Shown piece by piece: positions 1 to 9,619 of a DNA stretch of 64,000 nt. The position numbers were made by a program, and so were the translations under genes. How positions within the stretch are numbered: position 1 is the first letter of the stretch; the number at the start of each line of letters is the position of its first letter. The notes below the pieces were generated by a model. That model did no database searches, was not told the DNA's origin, and saw nothing but the letters and a program-made list of their open reading frames with translations. Source of the stretch: Pseudomonas sp. MAG733B (GTDB taxonomy: Bacteria > Pseudomonadota > Gammaproteobacteria > Pseudomonadales > Pseudomonadaceae); contig NZ_CP145732.1 in NCBI RefSeq assembly GCF_036884845.1, forward strand, positions 1,054,001 through 1,118,000. The letters run 5' to 3'.

Positions 1-1
1 G

Positions 2-595
2 CAATGGCAGGCGCAGGAGCGCCCGGTGTGGATCGCCGCCAGTACTCACGACGGCGAAGATGAAGTGGTGCTGGCGGCGCATCGTCAATTGCTGGCCGGA
101 CATCCCGATGCATTGCTGATTCTGGTGCCGCGTCATCCAGAGCGTTTCAATTCGGTGTTCGGGTTGTGCCAGCAGCAGGGGTTCGCCACGGTCCGGCGCT
201 CCAGCGGTGAGCCGGTCACCGCCGCCACTTCAGTGTTGTTGGGCGACACCATGGGTGAACTGCTGTTTCTCTATGCCTTGGCCGACAGCGCTTTTGTCGG
301 CGGCAGCCTGGTGCCGAACGGCGGGCATAACCTGCTGGAACCGGCGGCGCTGGCCAAACCGGTTTTAAGCGGCCCGCACCTGTTCAACTTCCTCGAAATC
401 GCCGCGCAATTGCGCAGTGCCGGGGCGTTGCAGGAAGTGGAAGACGCCGAAGGGCTGGCGCTGGCGGTGCAGCGTTTGTTTGAATTGCCGAGGGATGCGC
501 AGCGCATGGCGGAGGCGGGGCTGAAAGTGATGCGGACCAATCAGGGCGCGTTGCAGAGGTTGCTGGATGGGTTGGGGCGGTTGATCGACCGGTAA
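2..595 (+). CDS. waaA: 3-deoxy-D-manno-octulosonic acid (Kdo) transferase, C-terminal part (5' end outside window)
   Basis: The reading frame is open from the window edge (codons in phase with base 2) to TAA at 593-595, giving about 197 C-terminal residues of a protein that is normally about 425. WaaA/KdtA is a GT-B glycosyltransferase that attaches Kdo to lipid IVA at the inner membrane during lipopolysaccharide core synthesis. The fragment is the donor-binding Rossmann half. It shows the ASTHDGEDE segment just inside the window, a GDTMGEL loop, and the GG..VPNGGHNLLEP segment, all typical of the family. The gene converges on tolC across a REP pair. The GTG at 26 is only an internal codon, so the true start lies upstream of the window. 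Confidence 0.93.
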   Translation, partial: QWQAQERPVWIAASTHDGEDEVVLAAHRQLLAGHPDALLILVPRHPERFNSVFGLCQQQGFATVRRSSGEPVTAATSVLLGDTMGELLFLYALADSAFVGGSLVPNGGHNLLEPAALAKPVLSGPHLFNFLEIAAQLRSAGALQEVEDAEGLALAVQRLFELPRDAQRMAEAGLKVMRTNQGALQRLLDGLGRLIDR

Positions 596-620
596 ATCTG
601 GGTGGTACGGTGCACACAAA

Positions 621-692
621 CCTGTAGGAGCACGGCTTGCCGGCGATAGCGATCTCGAGGATGCCATCGCCGGCAAGCCGTGCTCCTACAGG
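621..692. repeat. Paired inverted REP sequences (GTAGGAGCACGGCTTGCCGGCGAT type)
   Basis: The left arm from 621 (CCTGTAGGAGCACGGCTTGC...) is mirrored by the right arm ending at 692 (...GCCGTGCTCCTACAGG), with about 20 bases between the GGCGAT cores. This is the layout of a REP doublet (REPIN). It sits between the 3' ends of the convergent genes waaA and tolC and may also act as a bidirectional transcription barrier. Confidence 0.85.
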
Positions 693-694
693 GT

Positions 695-2134
695 TTATTG
701 GCCCGGTCTTGCTTTGAGCTGTTCAGCCGCAGCCTTGGCCAGATCCGGCGGCAGGAAATCCTTGTCCGGGTTGTAATCAGCCTTGAGCCAGCGCGCCAGA
801 TCCTGCAAATCCCCCGGATTCAACGTCCCGGCCTGTTGCTTGAGGCGCAGGTTGTCGAGGATGTAGTCGTAGCGGGTGTTGTTGTAATCACGCACCGAGG
901 TGTACAGCTGACGCTGCGCATCCAGCACGTCGACGATGTTTCGCGTACCCACCTGATAGCCGATTTCAGTCGCTTCCACCGCACTCTGGTTGGAAATGAT
1001 CGATTGCTTGCGCGCCTGTACCTGCTCGACGTCGGTGTTCACCGCGCGGTGCAAGTCGCGGGTGTTTTCGACGATCTGCCGTCGCAGGGATTCGCGTTGC
1101 TGCTCGGTCTGGTCCAGTTGCGAGTAGGACTGGCGCACCTGGGAATTGATCAGGCCGCCGCTGTAGATCGGGATGTTCAGTTGCAGGCCGATCGAGGATT
1201 GCTCGACGTCACCTTTGTACGGCTGGCCGAAGGCGTTCGGGTTACTGAAACCCAGTGCATCGTTGTCGCCTTTTTCGTATCGGGCCACCGCGTCGACGGT
1301 CGGTGCATGGCCGGCTTTGCGCTGTTTGAGGGTTTGCTCGGCGGCGCTGACGGCGTAGTTGCTGGCCAACAGATTGAGGTTCTGTCTGGCCGCGGTTTCG
1401 ACCCAGGCCTTGGCATCATTCGGTGCTGGCGGCAGGATCGGCAAGTTATGGGAAATGCCCCAGATGGCGTTGTATCGACGGTTGGTCAGGGTCACCAACG
1501 CTTCGAAGGCATCATCCACCTGGCGCTGCGCGACGATCCGGTTGGCGCGCGCGGTGTCGTAGCTGGCCTGTGAGTTCAGTACGTCGGTCTTGTCCGAGAG
1601 ACCGACATCGAAACGCTCGTTGGACTGGTCCAGTTGACGCTTGAACGCGGCTTCTTCGGCTTTGGTCGAGGCCAGGTTGTCCTGGCTGCGCAGCACGTTG
1701 AAATAACTGTCGGCGGTTTGCAGAATCAGGTTTTGCTCGGTCGCCGAGAGTTGCAGGGCGGCCTGTTCGTTGACGTCCTTGGCGGCCTGGAACTGGAACC
1801 AGCGATCGGCACGGAACAGTGGCTGCGCCAGGGTTGCCTGGTAGGAGTGCGCATTGCGGTTGGCGGTGGCCGACGGTTGATCGATCGACGTGCGAACGCT
1901 GGTGACATCCGCGCCACCCGACAGATTGGGCAGCAGCCCGGCGCGGGCCTGCGGTACGACTTCTTTCTGCGCGCCATACTGGGCGATGGCTGCGGCGAGG
2001 TCGGCGTTGTTGTCTACCGCCTCCTGATAGACGCTGACCAGATCGTTCTTTGTCGACATAGGCGCTTCTGCTGCCCAGGCCATTGTGGTGGACGCACAAG
2101 ACACGGCAACAGCCAGTGAAAGTTTGCGCAGCAT
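695..2134 (-). CDS. tolC: TolC family outer membrane efflux channel
   Basis: The 479-residue protein begins with a Sec signal peptide (MLRKLSLAVAVSCASTTMAWA, cleavage near residue 22). It is followed by two repeats of the outer membrane efflux protein fold, with long heptad-rich helices (for example around residues 140-200 and 330-400). The family forms a trimeric outer-membrane channel and periplasmic tunnel that exports toxins, drugs or type I substrates with an inner-membrane pump. The segment SGGLINSQVRQS and the later YQVGTRNIVDVLDAQ are classic TolC signatures. No pump gene is adjacent, so the partner must be encoded elsewhere. In this lineage tolC usually sits between waaA and thiC, as here. 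The length is normal for the family. Confidence 0.93.
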   Translation of the reverse strand: MLRKLSLAVAVSCASTTMAWAAEAPMSTKNDLVSVYQEAVDNNADLAAAIAQYGAQKEVVPQARAGLLPNLSGGADVTSVRTSIDQPSATANRNAHSYQATLAQPLFRADRWFQFQAAKDVNEQAALQLSATEQNLILQTADSYFNVLRSQDNLASTKAEEAAFKRQLDQSNERFDVGLSDKTDVLNSQASYDTARANRIVAQRQVDDAFEALVTLTNRRYNAIWGISHNLPILPPAPNDAKAWVETAARQNLNLLASNYAVSAAEQTLKQRKAGHAPTVDAVARYEKGDNDALGFSNPNAFGQPYKGDVEQSSIGLQLNIPIYSGGLINSQVRQSYSQLDQTEQQRESLRRQIVENTRDLHRAVNTDVEQVQARKQSIISNQSAVEATEIGYQVGTRNIVDVLDAQRQLYTSVRDYNNTRYDYILDNLRLKQQAGTLNPGDLQDLARWLKADYNPDKDFLPPDLAKAAAEQLKARPGQ

Positions 2135-2343
2135 GAGGCGATCCCTAGCATTGATATTATGAGAATAATTCTGGCGCCAAGGTACGGCGCGGCCCCTACA
2201 GCGTCAATGCGCAGCTTGGCGTAGCGAGTGTAGTTGCGCATTCAAGCGGCAACAATCCTGCCGTTCCCGGTAATTGCGCCATTCATCATGGTGTTTGCAG
2301 CGGGGTTGGCGTTCTCTGCCAGTTGTGTCTAGACTGGCCGGGT

Positions 2344-4485
<2,142 letters not shown>

Positions 4486-4492
4486 TCTGACC

Positions 4493-4510
4493 GGCGCACT
4501 TAGGTGCGCC
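4493..4510 (+). terminator. Hairpin after thiC
   Basis: GGCGCAC/GTGCGCC stem with a 4-base loop, 8 bases after the thiC stop. It lacks a good T-tract, so intrinsic termination is likely to be weak and some readthrough into cytX is possible. Confidence 0.5.
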
Positions 4511-4519
4511 GCTTACCTC

Positions 4520-4652
4520 TGTGGCGAGGGAGCTTGCTCCCGCTCGGCTGCGAAGCAGTCGTAAATCCGGCAATCGCGATCTGACTGTCGGAGCGCGGTG
4601 ACTGAATTTGGGTCTGCTTCGCAGACCAGCGGGAGCAAGCTCCCTCGCCACA
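4520..4652. repeat. REPIN-like doublet (TGTGGCGAGGGAGCTTGCTCCCGCT type)
   Basis: A 25-base palindromic unit at 4520-4544 is repeated in perfect inverted orientation at 4628-4652. The roughly 83-base spacer itself holds further palindromic blocks (GGCTGCGAAGCAGTCGTAAATCCGGCAATC and TCTGCTTCGCAGA). A clearly related copy with the same internal design lies at 62919-63027. This is a REPIN family distinct from the GTAGGAGC-type elements elsewhere in the window. Confidence 0.85.
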
Positions 4653-4701
4653 AGGGGTCACAAATCATCACAACAACAAATGTCCCTCTGAGATAACACC
4701 C

Positions 4702-5994
4702 TTGAGCATTCAACCCAGCACTTATTCACCTGATATCGCGGTGCCGATCGACAAACGTGTCTTCGGCGGTCGCGACCTGTTTTCCCTGTGGTTCTCCCTC
4801 GGCATCGGCCTGATGGTCCTGCAGACCGGCGCACTGCTCGCACCGGGCCTGGGCCTGTCCGGCTCGTTGCTGGCGATTTTCCTCGGCACGCTGGTTGGCG
4901 TTCTGTTGCTGGCAGCGGTCGGCGTGATCGGCAGCGACACCGGCCTGTCGTCGATGGCCGCACTCAAACTCAGCCTCGGTGCCAAAGGCGCGAGCCTGCC
5001 GGCGGTGCTGAACCTGTTGCAACTGATCGGTTGGGGCTCGTTCGAAATCATCGTCATGCGCGATGCCGCCAGCCTGCTGGGCGCAAAGGCTTTCAGCGAC
5101 GGTAGCGCAATGTCCAACCCGATACTGTGGACGCTGTTCTTCGGCGCCTTGGCAACCTTGTTGGCCGTCAGTGGGCCGTTGACCTTCGTGCGCCAGATCC
5201 TGCGTAAGTGGGGCATCTGGCTGCTGCTGGCTGCGTGCATCTGGCTGACCTGGAACCTGTTCGCCAAGGCTGATCTGGCCGCGTTGTGGGCACAAGCTGG
5301 TGACGGTTCGATGCCGTTCGCCGTGGGCTTCGACATTGCCATCGCCATGCCGCTGTCGTGGCTGCCGCTGATTGCCGACTACTCGCGTTTCGGCAAGCGG
5401 GCGAAAAACGTCTTCGGTGGCACCGCCATCGGTTTCTTCATCGGTAATTTCTGGCTGATGAGCCTGGGTGTGGCCTACACGCTGGCGTTCGCGCCGAGCG
5501 GTGAAGTCAATGCTTTGCTGTTGGCGCTGGCGGGTGCCGGCCTGGGGATTCCGCTGCTGCTGATTCTGCTGGATGAATCGGAAAACGCCTTTGCCGATAT
5601 TCACTCGGCGGCGGTGTCCAGCGGGATTCTGTTGCGCTTGAAAGTCGAGCACCTGGCGTTGGCCATCGGCGTGGTCTGCACCTTGATCGCCTTGCTGGCG
5701 CCATTGGCGCAGTACCAGAACTTCCTGCTGTTGATCGGCTCGGTATTTGCGCCGCTGTTCGGCGTGGTGCTGGTGGATCACTTCATCCTGCGCAAACGCA
5801 GTGGCCAGGTGGCGTCAGCCGCATTGCGCTGGCCGGCGCTGCTCGCCTGGCTGGGCGGGGTCAGCACTTATCATCTGCTGGCCAATCTGTATCCGGACAT
5901 CGGCGCAACCCTGCCAGCATTGGTGGTGGCAGGGCTGCTGCAACTGGTGCTGGGCCGGGCCTTCAGTTACGGCCGGGAAACAGCTCGGGCTTGA
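4702..5994 (+). CDS. cytX: Putative hydroxymethylpyrimidine transporter CytX (NCS1 cytosine/purine permease family)
   Basis: The 430-residue protein is almost entirely hydrophobic, with about twelve predicted membrane helices, and has the FSLWFSLGIGLMVLQTGALL start typical of NCS1 permeases. CytX members import the thiamine precursor HMP, and the position right behind thiC supports that substrate. The start is a TTG at 4702 (MSIQPSTYSPDIAVPIDKRVFGG), the only one that keeps the conserved N-terminus; the SD is weak. No separate TPP riboswitch is visible in the 216-base gap, so control by thiamine would need readthrough from thiC past the hairpin and REPIN. The 3' end overlaps the convergent lipoprotein gene by 32 bases. 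Cytosine or another pyrimidine is an alternative substrate. Confidence 0.85.
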   Translation: MSIQPSTYSPDIAVPIDKRVFGGRDLFSLWFSLGIGLMVLQTGALLAPGLGLSGSLLAIFLGTLVGVLLLAAVGVIGSDTGLSSMAALKLSLGAKGASLPAVLNLLQLIGWGSFEIIVMRDAASLLGAKAFSDGSAMSNPILWTLFFGALATLLAVSGPLTFVRQILRKWGIWLLLAACIWLTWNLFAKADLAALWAQAGDGSMPFAVGFDIAIAMPLSWLPLIADYSRFGKRAKNVFGGTAIGFFIGNFWLMSLGVAYTLAFAPSGEVNALLLALAGAGLGIPLLLILLDESENAFADIHSAAVSSGILLRLKVEHLALAIGVVCTLIALLAPLAQYQNFLLLIGSVFAPLFGVVLVDHFILRKRSGQVASAALRWPALLAWLGGVSTYHLLANLYPDIGATLPALVVAGLLQLVLGRAFSYGRETARA

Positions 5995-6709
5995 TAATGC
6001 CGTTCAGGCGAGGGTAGGGGATCTTCAGTTCGACATGGCCCAGCGCGTAAGGCGCGATGCTGCTGGTTTCGTACTTGAGGATCACCCCGCCATAGGTCAG
6101 CGCCACGTTCTGGGTTTTCTGGAACGGCCAGCTCTTCACGAACTCCGGTTCCTGATCGAGCTTGGTGCTGATCAACCAGCTGTTGTGCGCCACTTGCGCC
6201 GCTTTCCAGAACGCTTCTTCCTGCCCCGGCACCAGCATGTCCGACAGCGTCAGCACTTTGTGCTGCTGGCGTGAATAGTTGATGAAGCCGCGCCCCGGCG
6301 TGCCATGGGCACCGCCCGTGTCCAGGTAGCTGGATAATTCGACAATCACCAAGCCGTCATGCTGCTCGCGTACTTTCGCTTGCAGGTAGCTGCTGTTGCG
6401 CGGACCGGCGGTGCGCAAAAACTGTTCGCGATAGGCCGCCAGCGTCGGCGCCACTTGCGCATCGGGCGAGGTGCGGGTCATTTGCAGCAAGCGTTTTTCG
6501 ATGATGCCGTCCAACTGTGGCTCGGCCGGGAAGTGCACGGTGTCGATGTTCACCAGCGGGCAGTCCTGGTCCGAGCAGCCTGGCTTGAGCTGTTCGGTGG
6601 CGTCGCGGGTGGTTTCCAGCGGCGCCCTGTAGTTGGGCTGGAACAGGCTCTGGCACGCGCCCAGAGTCAGGGCGATGGCGGCCACGGAGGCGATTTTAAA
6701 AAGCGACAT
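5963..6709 (-). CDS. RsiV-like lipoprotein (DUF3298 / DUF4163 type)
   Basis: The 248-residue protein has a lipoprotein signal ending in LTLGAC, with the acylated Cys at residue 19, so it should be anchored in the cell envelope. The remainder resembles the DUF3298/RsiV-type periplasmic domain, with SSYLDTGGAHGTPG around residue 125 and a conserved C-terminal beta region (LGHVELKIPYPRL). In Bacillus this fold belongs to a lysozyme-sensing anti-sigma factor. Here there is no transmembrane anti-sigma part and no neighbouring sigma gene, so only a sensor or binding role in the envelope can be inferred. Its 3' end overlaps cytX tail to tail. Confidence 0.8.
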   Translation of the reverse strand: MSLFKIASVAAIALTLGACQSLFQPNYRAPLETTRDATEQLKPGCSDQDCPLVNIDTVHFPAEPQLDGIIEKRLLQMTRTSPDAQVAPTLAAYREQFLRTAGPRNSSYLQAKVREQHDGLVIVELSSYLDTGGAHGTPGRGFINYSRQQHKVLTLSDMLVPGQEEAFWKAAQVAHNSWLISTKLDQEPEFVKSWPFQKTQNVALTYGGVILKYETSSIAPYALGHVELKIPYPRLNGIIKPELFPGRN

Positions 6710-6933
6710 GGGTGTCCTTCATAAATCAGGGAAAGGCAAAAAGTTACCCGCTTCGACTCTCAACGGGGCAGTCAGTTCGCCACTAAGCTAATTAGAGTGG
6801 GTTTCGCCCTCACCGTCTATCCCGCTGACGGGAAAGGGGCTGCATCAAACGTCACGGGCGCGTTAGGATGGCGCGAAGTCGAGGCTCAGGAAAAAATGTA
6901 GCCTCGAACAGGATTTGTAGAACGAGGATTGTC

Positions 6934-7551
6934 ATGACTGATTTTGCCAACGCCATTCCGACCGCCGTCGATATCGTCCGGCGCGAAAAATGCTTCGAGG
7001 GTTTTTACAAACTCGATCGCGTGCACTTGCGCCACGAATTGTTCGCCGGCGGCATGAGTCGTGAAATCAGCCGTGAACTGTTTGTTCGCCACGATGCGGT
7101 GTGTGTGCTGCCTTATGATCCACAGCGCGACGAAGTGGTGCTGATCGAGCAGTTTCGCGTCGGCGCCATTGGCAAGACCGACAATCCATGGCTGATCGAA
7201 CTGGTCGCTGGTCTGATCGACAAAGACGAACAACCGGAAGAAGTTGCTCACCGCGAAGCGCAGGAGGAAGCTGGGCTTGTGTTCGGGGCGCTGTGGCCGA
7301 TGACCAAGTATTTTCCATCACCGGGCGGCAGCAACGAATTCGTGCATTTGTACCTGGGGCGTTGCGACAGTAAAGGGGCCGGCGGCCTGCATGGGCTGGA
7401 GGAAGAAGCAGAAGATATCCGCGTCACGGTGTGGGCGTTTGAAGATGCCCTGCAAGCCGTACGCGACGGACGTATTGCCAACGCGGCCACCATCATTGCC
7501 TTGCAATGGCTGGCTTTGAACCGCGTTGAAGTGAGGGGGTTATGGTCGTAA
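6934..7551 (+). CDS. nudF: ADP-ribose diphosphatase (Nudix hydrolase)
   Basis: The Nudix box G-x5-E-x7-REAQEEAGL spans residues 93-115 of a 205-residue protein, the usual size of NudF. The enzyme hydrolyses ADP-ribose to AMP and ribose-5-phosphate with Mg2+ and limits free ADP-ribose. The ATG at 6934 is chosen because of the ACGAGG SD at 6922-6927 and the conserved N-terminus; an earlier in-frame ATG at 6868 has no SD. The gene heads a run (DUF1249, cpdA, yqiA, parE) that matches the order in Escherichia coli, and it overlaps the next start by 10 bases, implying translational coupling. The 224 bases upstream hold only promoter-like sequence. Confidence 0.95.
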   Translation: MTDFANAIPTAVDIVRREKCFEGFYKLDRVHLRHELFAGGMSREISRELFVRHDAVCVLPYDPQRDEVVLIEQFRVGAIGKTDNPWLIELVAGLIDKDEQPEEVAHREAQEEAGLVFGALWPMTKYFPSPGGSNEFVHLYLGRCDSKGAGGLHGLEEEAEDIRVTVWAFEDALQAVRDGRIANAATIIALQWLALNRVEVRGLWS

Positions 7552-7994
7552 ACAAGCTGCGCGATCGCTATCGGGTGGACCTGGTGGGGCTGCAAGCGTC
7601 CTGCGAGGCGAATTACGCGCGCCTGATGCGACTGCTGCCGGACATGCGCAGCGAGCCTGCGGCGCGGCGCATCGCCGTGACCCATGGCGACCAGATGCTG
7701 GGCGTGCTGGCGCTGGAGGTGCTGCAGGTCTGTCCGTACACCACCACCCTGCAAGTGCGTCAGGAACACAGTCTGCCGTGGCTGCCGGTGCCGCAACTGG
7801 AGGTGCAGGTCTATCACGACGCCTGCATGGCCGAAGTGGTCAGCGCCGAACATGCGCGACGCTTTCGCGGCATCTATCCTTACCCGAACGCCTCGATGCA
7901 CCAGCCTGACGAAAAGGCTCAGCTGAACATGTTCCTGGGCGAATGGCTGAGTCATTGCCTGGCCTTGGGGCATGAGTACGAAGTCGTACGTTAA
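7542..7994 (+). CDS. yqiB: DUF1249 family protein (YqiB-like)
   Basis: The 150-residue soluble protein has no signal peptide. It matches the YqiB/DUF1249 family in length, in the LP..PQLEVQVYHDACMAEV segment around residues 82-105, and in a C-terminal block with conserved HQPDEKAQLNMFLGEWLSHCL. Its function is unknown in all species. The ATG at 7542 lies inside the end of nudF, with a GAGGGGG SD at 7533-7539, so the two are translated as a pair. Its conserved place between nudF and cpdA suggests a link to nucleotide signalling, but this is only context. Confidence 0.9.
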   Translation: MVVNKLRDRYRVDLVGLQASCEANYARLMRLLPDMRSEPAARRIAVTHGDQMLGVLALEVLQVCPYTTTLQVRQEHSLPWLPVPQLEVQVYHDACMAEVVSAEHARRFRGIYPYPNASMHQPDEKAQLNMFLGEWLSHCLALGHEYEVVR

Positions 7995-8105
7995 TTCTGA
8001 GCCGCGTTGTGAACTGCGTCAGGTTCACAGGTTTCCCCTTTCGAGCGTCCCCCAGCATAATTGCGCCATTCATCCGATCCCGTGATCGCGCCCTGGGAGA
8101 ACACC

Positions 8106-8921
8106 TTGCCGAGCGTATCCACATTGTCCACCGCCGAACCGGCGTTGCTGGTGCAACTCTCCGACAGTCATCTGTTCGCCGAAGCGGGCGGTACGCTGCT
8201 GGGCATGAACACCCGCGACAGCCTGCAAAAAGTCATCGAACTGGTGCAGGCGCAGCAGCCGCAGATCGATCTGATTCTGGCCACCGGTGATCTGTCTCAG
8301 GACGGCACGCTGGAGTCTTACCAGCAGTTTCGCGACCTGACCCGACAACTCGCTGCGCCGGCGCGCTGGATTCCCGGCAATCACGACGAGCCGCAAATCA
8401 TGGCGGTGGCGGCGGTGCAAAGCGCTTTGCTTGAGCCGGTGGTGGATATCGGCAACTGGCGGGTCACGCTGCTCGATTCGGCGGTGCCGGGTTCGGTGCC
8501 GGGTTACTTGCAGGATGAACAGTTGCAGTTACTGGCTCGTTCGTTGAGCGAAGCGCCGGAGCGCCATCATCTGGTGTGCCTCCACCACCATCCGGTGTCG
8601 ATCGGCTGTGCGTGGATGGAGCCGATCGGGCTGCGTAATCCCGAAGCGTTTTTTGAAGTCCTGGATCGTTTTCCTCAGGTGCGCGCCGTGCTGTGGGGGC
8701 ATGTGCATCAGGAAATTGATCAATTGCGTAACGGCGTGCGTCTGATCGCCTCGCCGTCGACCTGCATTCAGTTCGAACCCGGCAGCGAGGATTTCAAGGT
8801 CGGAGAACAGGCACCGGGGTATCGCTGGTTGCGGTTGATGCCTGATGGGCGGCTGGAAACCGGAGTGGAGCGGGTCACCGGTTTCGATTTTACGGTGGAT
8901 TACGGTTCCAACGGGTATTGA
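8106..8921 (+). CDS. cpdA: 3',5'-cyclic-AMP phosphodiesterase
   Basis: This is a class III cyclic nucleotide phosphodiesterase of the calcineurin-like metallophosphatase fold. It hydrolyses cAMP to AMP and so tunes Vfr/CRP-type regulation. The metal-binding signatures are all present in order: D20-x-H22 (LSDSHLF), GDLSQDG, GNHDEP, HHHP and GHVHQE. I take TTG 8106 as the start because GGGAG at 8095-8099 is well placed and it gives 271 residues, like the 275 of the E. coli enzyme. A reading frame open from 8061 would add 15 unconserved residues. It is preceded by DUF1249 and followed by yqiA. Confidence 0.93.
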   Translation: MPSVSTLSTAEPALLVQLSDSHLFAEAGGTLLGMNTRDSLQKVIELVQAQQPQIDLILATGDLSQDGTLESYQQFRDLTRQLAAPARWIPGNHDEPQIMAVAAVQSALLEPVVDIGNWRVTLLDSAVPGSVPGYLQDEQLQLLARSLSEAPERHHLVCLHHHPVSIGCAWMEPIGLRNPEAFFEVLDRFPQVRAVLWGHVHQEIDQLRNGVRLIASPSTCIQFEPGSEDFKVGEQAPGYRWLRLMPDGRLETGVERVTGFDFTVDYGSNGY

Positions 8922-8966
8922 TGCAGTAAACTCCCGCCTTCTTTACCCGACGCACAGGGAGTCCAA

Positions 8967-9575
8967 ATGTCCGGTTCGATCCTTTATATCCACGGTTTCA
9001 ACAGCGCGCCTGCATCGAAAAAGGCCACTCAGTTGAGCGAAGTGATGGACCGTCTGGGCCTGAGCGACCAGTTGCGTGTACCTGCCCTGCATCATCATCC
9101 CCGCGAGGCCATCGGTCAGCTGGAACAGGCGATCGCCGAGCTCGGTCGGCCGCTGCTGGTCGGCAGCTCGCTCGGCGGCTACTATGCGACTCACCTGGCC
9201 GAGCGCCATGGCCTGAAAGCCCTGCTGATCAACCCTGCCGTCAGTCCGCACCGGATGTTCGACGGATTCCTGGGAACGCAGAAAAACCTGTATACCGATG
9301 AAACCTGGGAATTGACCCACGACCACGTGACGGCCCTGGCCGAACTGGAAGTGCCGGCGCCACAGGATCCGCAGCGCTATCAGGTATGGTTGCAAACCGG
9401 TGATGAAACGCTGGATTATCGCCTCGCCCAGCAGTATTACCGGGCCTGTGCCTTGCGTATCCAGGCCGGTGGCGACCATAGTTTCCAGGGATTTGCCGCA
9501 CAGCTTCCAGCCATGCTGACGTTTGCCGGCATTGGCGCAGATTTGTATCAGGCGATTGATTTCACGGCACTGTGA
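8967..9575 (+). CDS. yqiA: YqiA/YcfP family alpha/beta-hydrolase (esterase)
   Basis: The 202-residue protein carries an early ILYIHGFNS oxyanion segment, the nucleophile elbow GSSLGG with Ser68, and GGDHSF with His171. An Asp near 145-150 (TGDETLDY) probably completes the triad. E. coli YqiA hydrolyses short acyl and palmitoyl-CoA esters; the physiological substrate is unknown. It lies between cpdA and parE as in other gammaproteobacteria, and probably belongs to the same transcript, with a 45-base gap on either side. Confidence 0.9.
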   Translation: MSGSILYIHGFNSAPASKKATQLSEVMDRLGLSDQLRVPALHHHPREAIGQLEQAIAELGRPLLVGSSLGGYYATHLAERHGLKALLINPAVSPHRMFDGFLGTQKNLYTDETWELTHDHVTALAELEVPAPQDPQRYQVWLQTGDETLDYRLAQQYYRACALRIQAGGDHSFQGFAAQLPAMLTFAGIGADLYQAIDFTAL

Positions 9576-9619
9576 AACCTCGCCCCCTATTTTCAATGAA
9601 CGACTGACGACGAGACCCC

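Noticed and set aside
621..692. CRISPR-like repeats
   Set aside because: The recurrent palindromes here and elsewhere are inverted pairs at dispersed sites, not direct repeats with regular unique spacers, and no cas genes are present.
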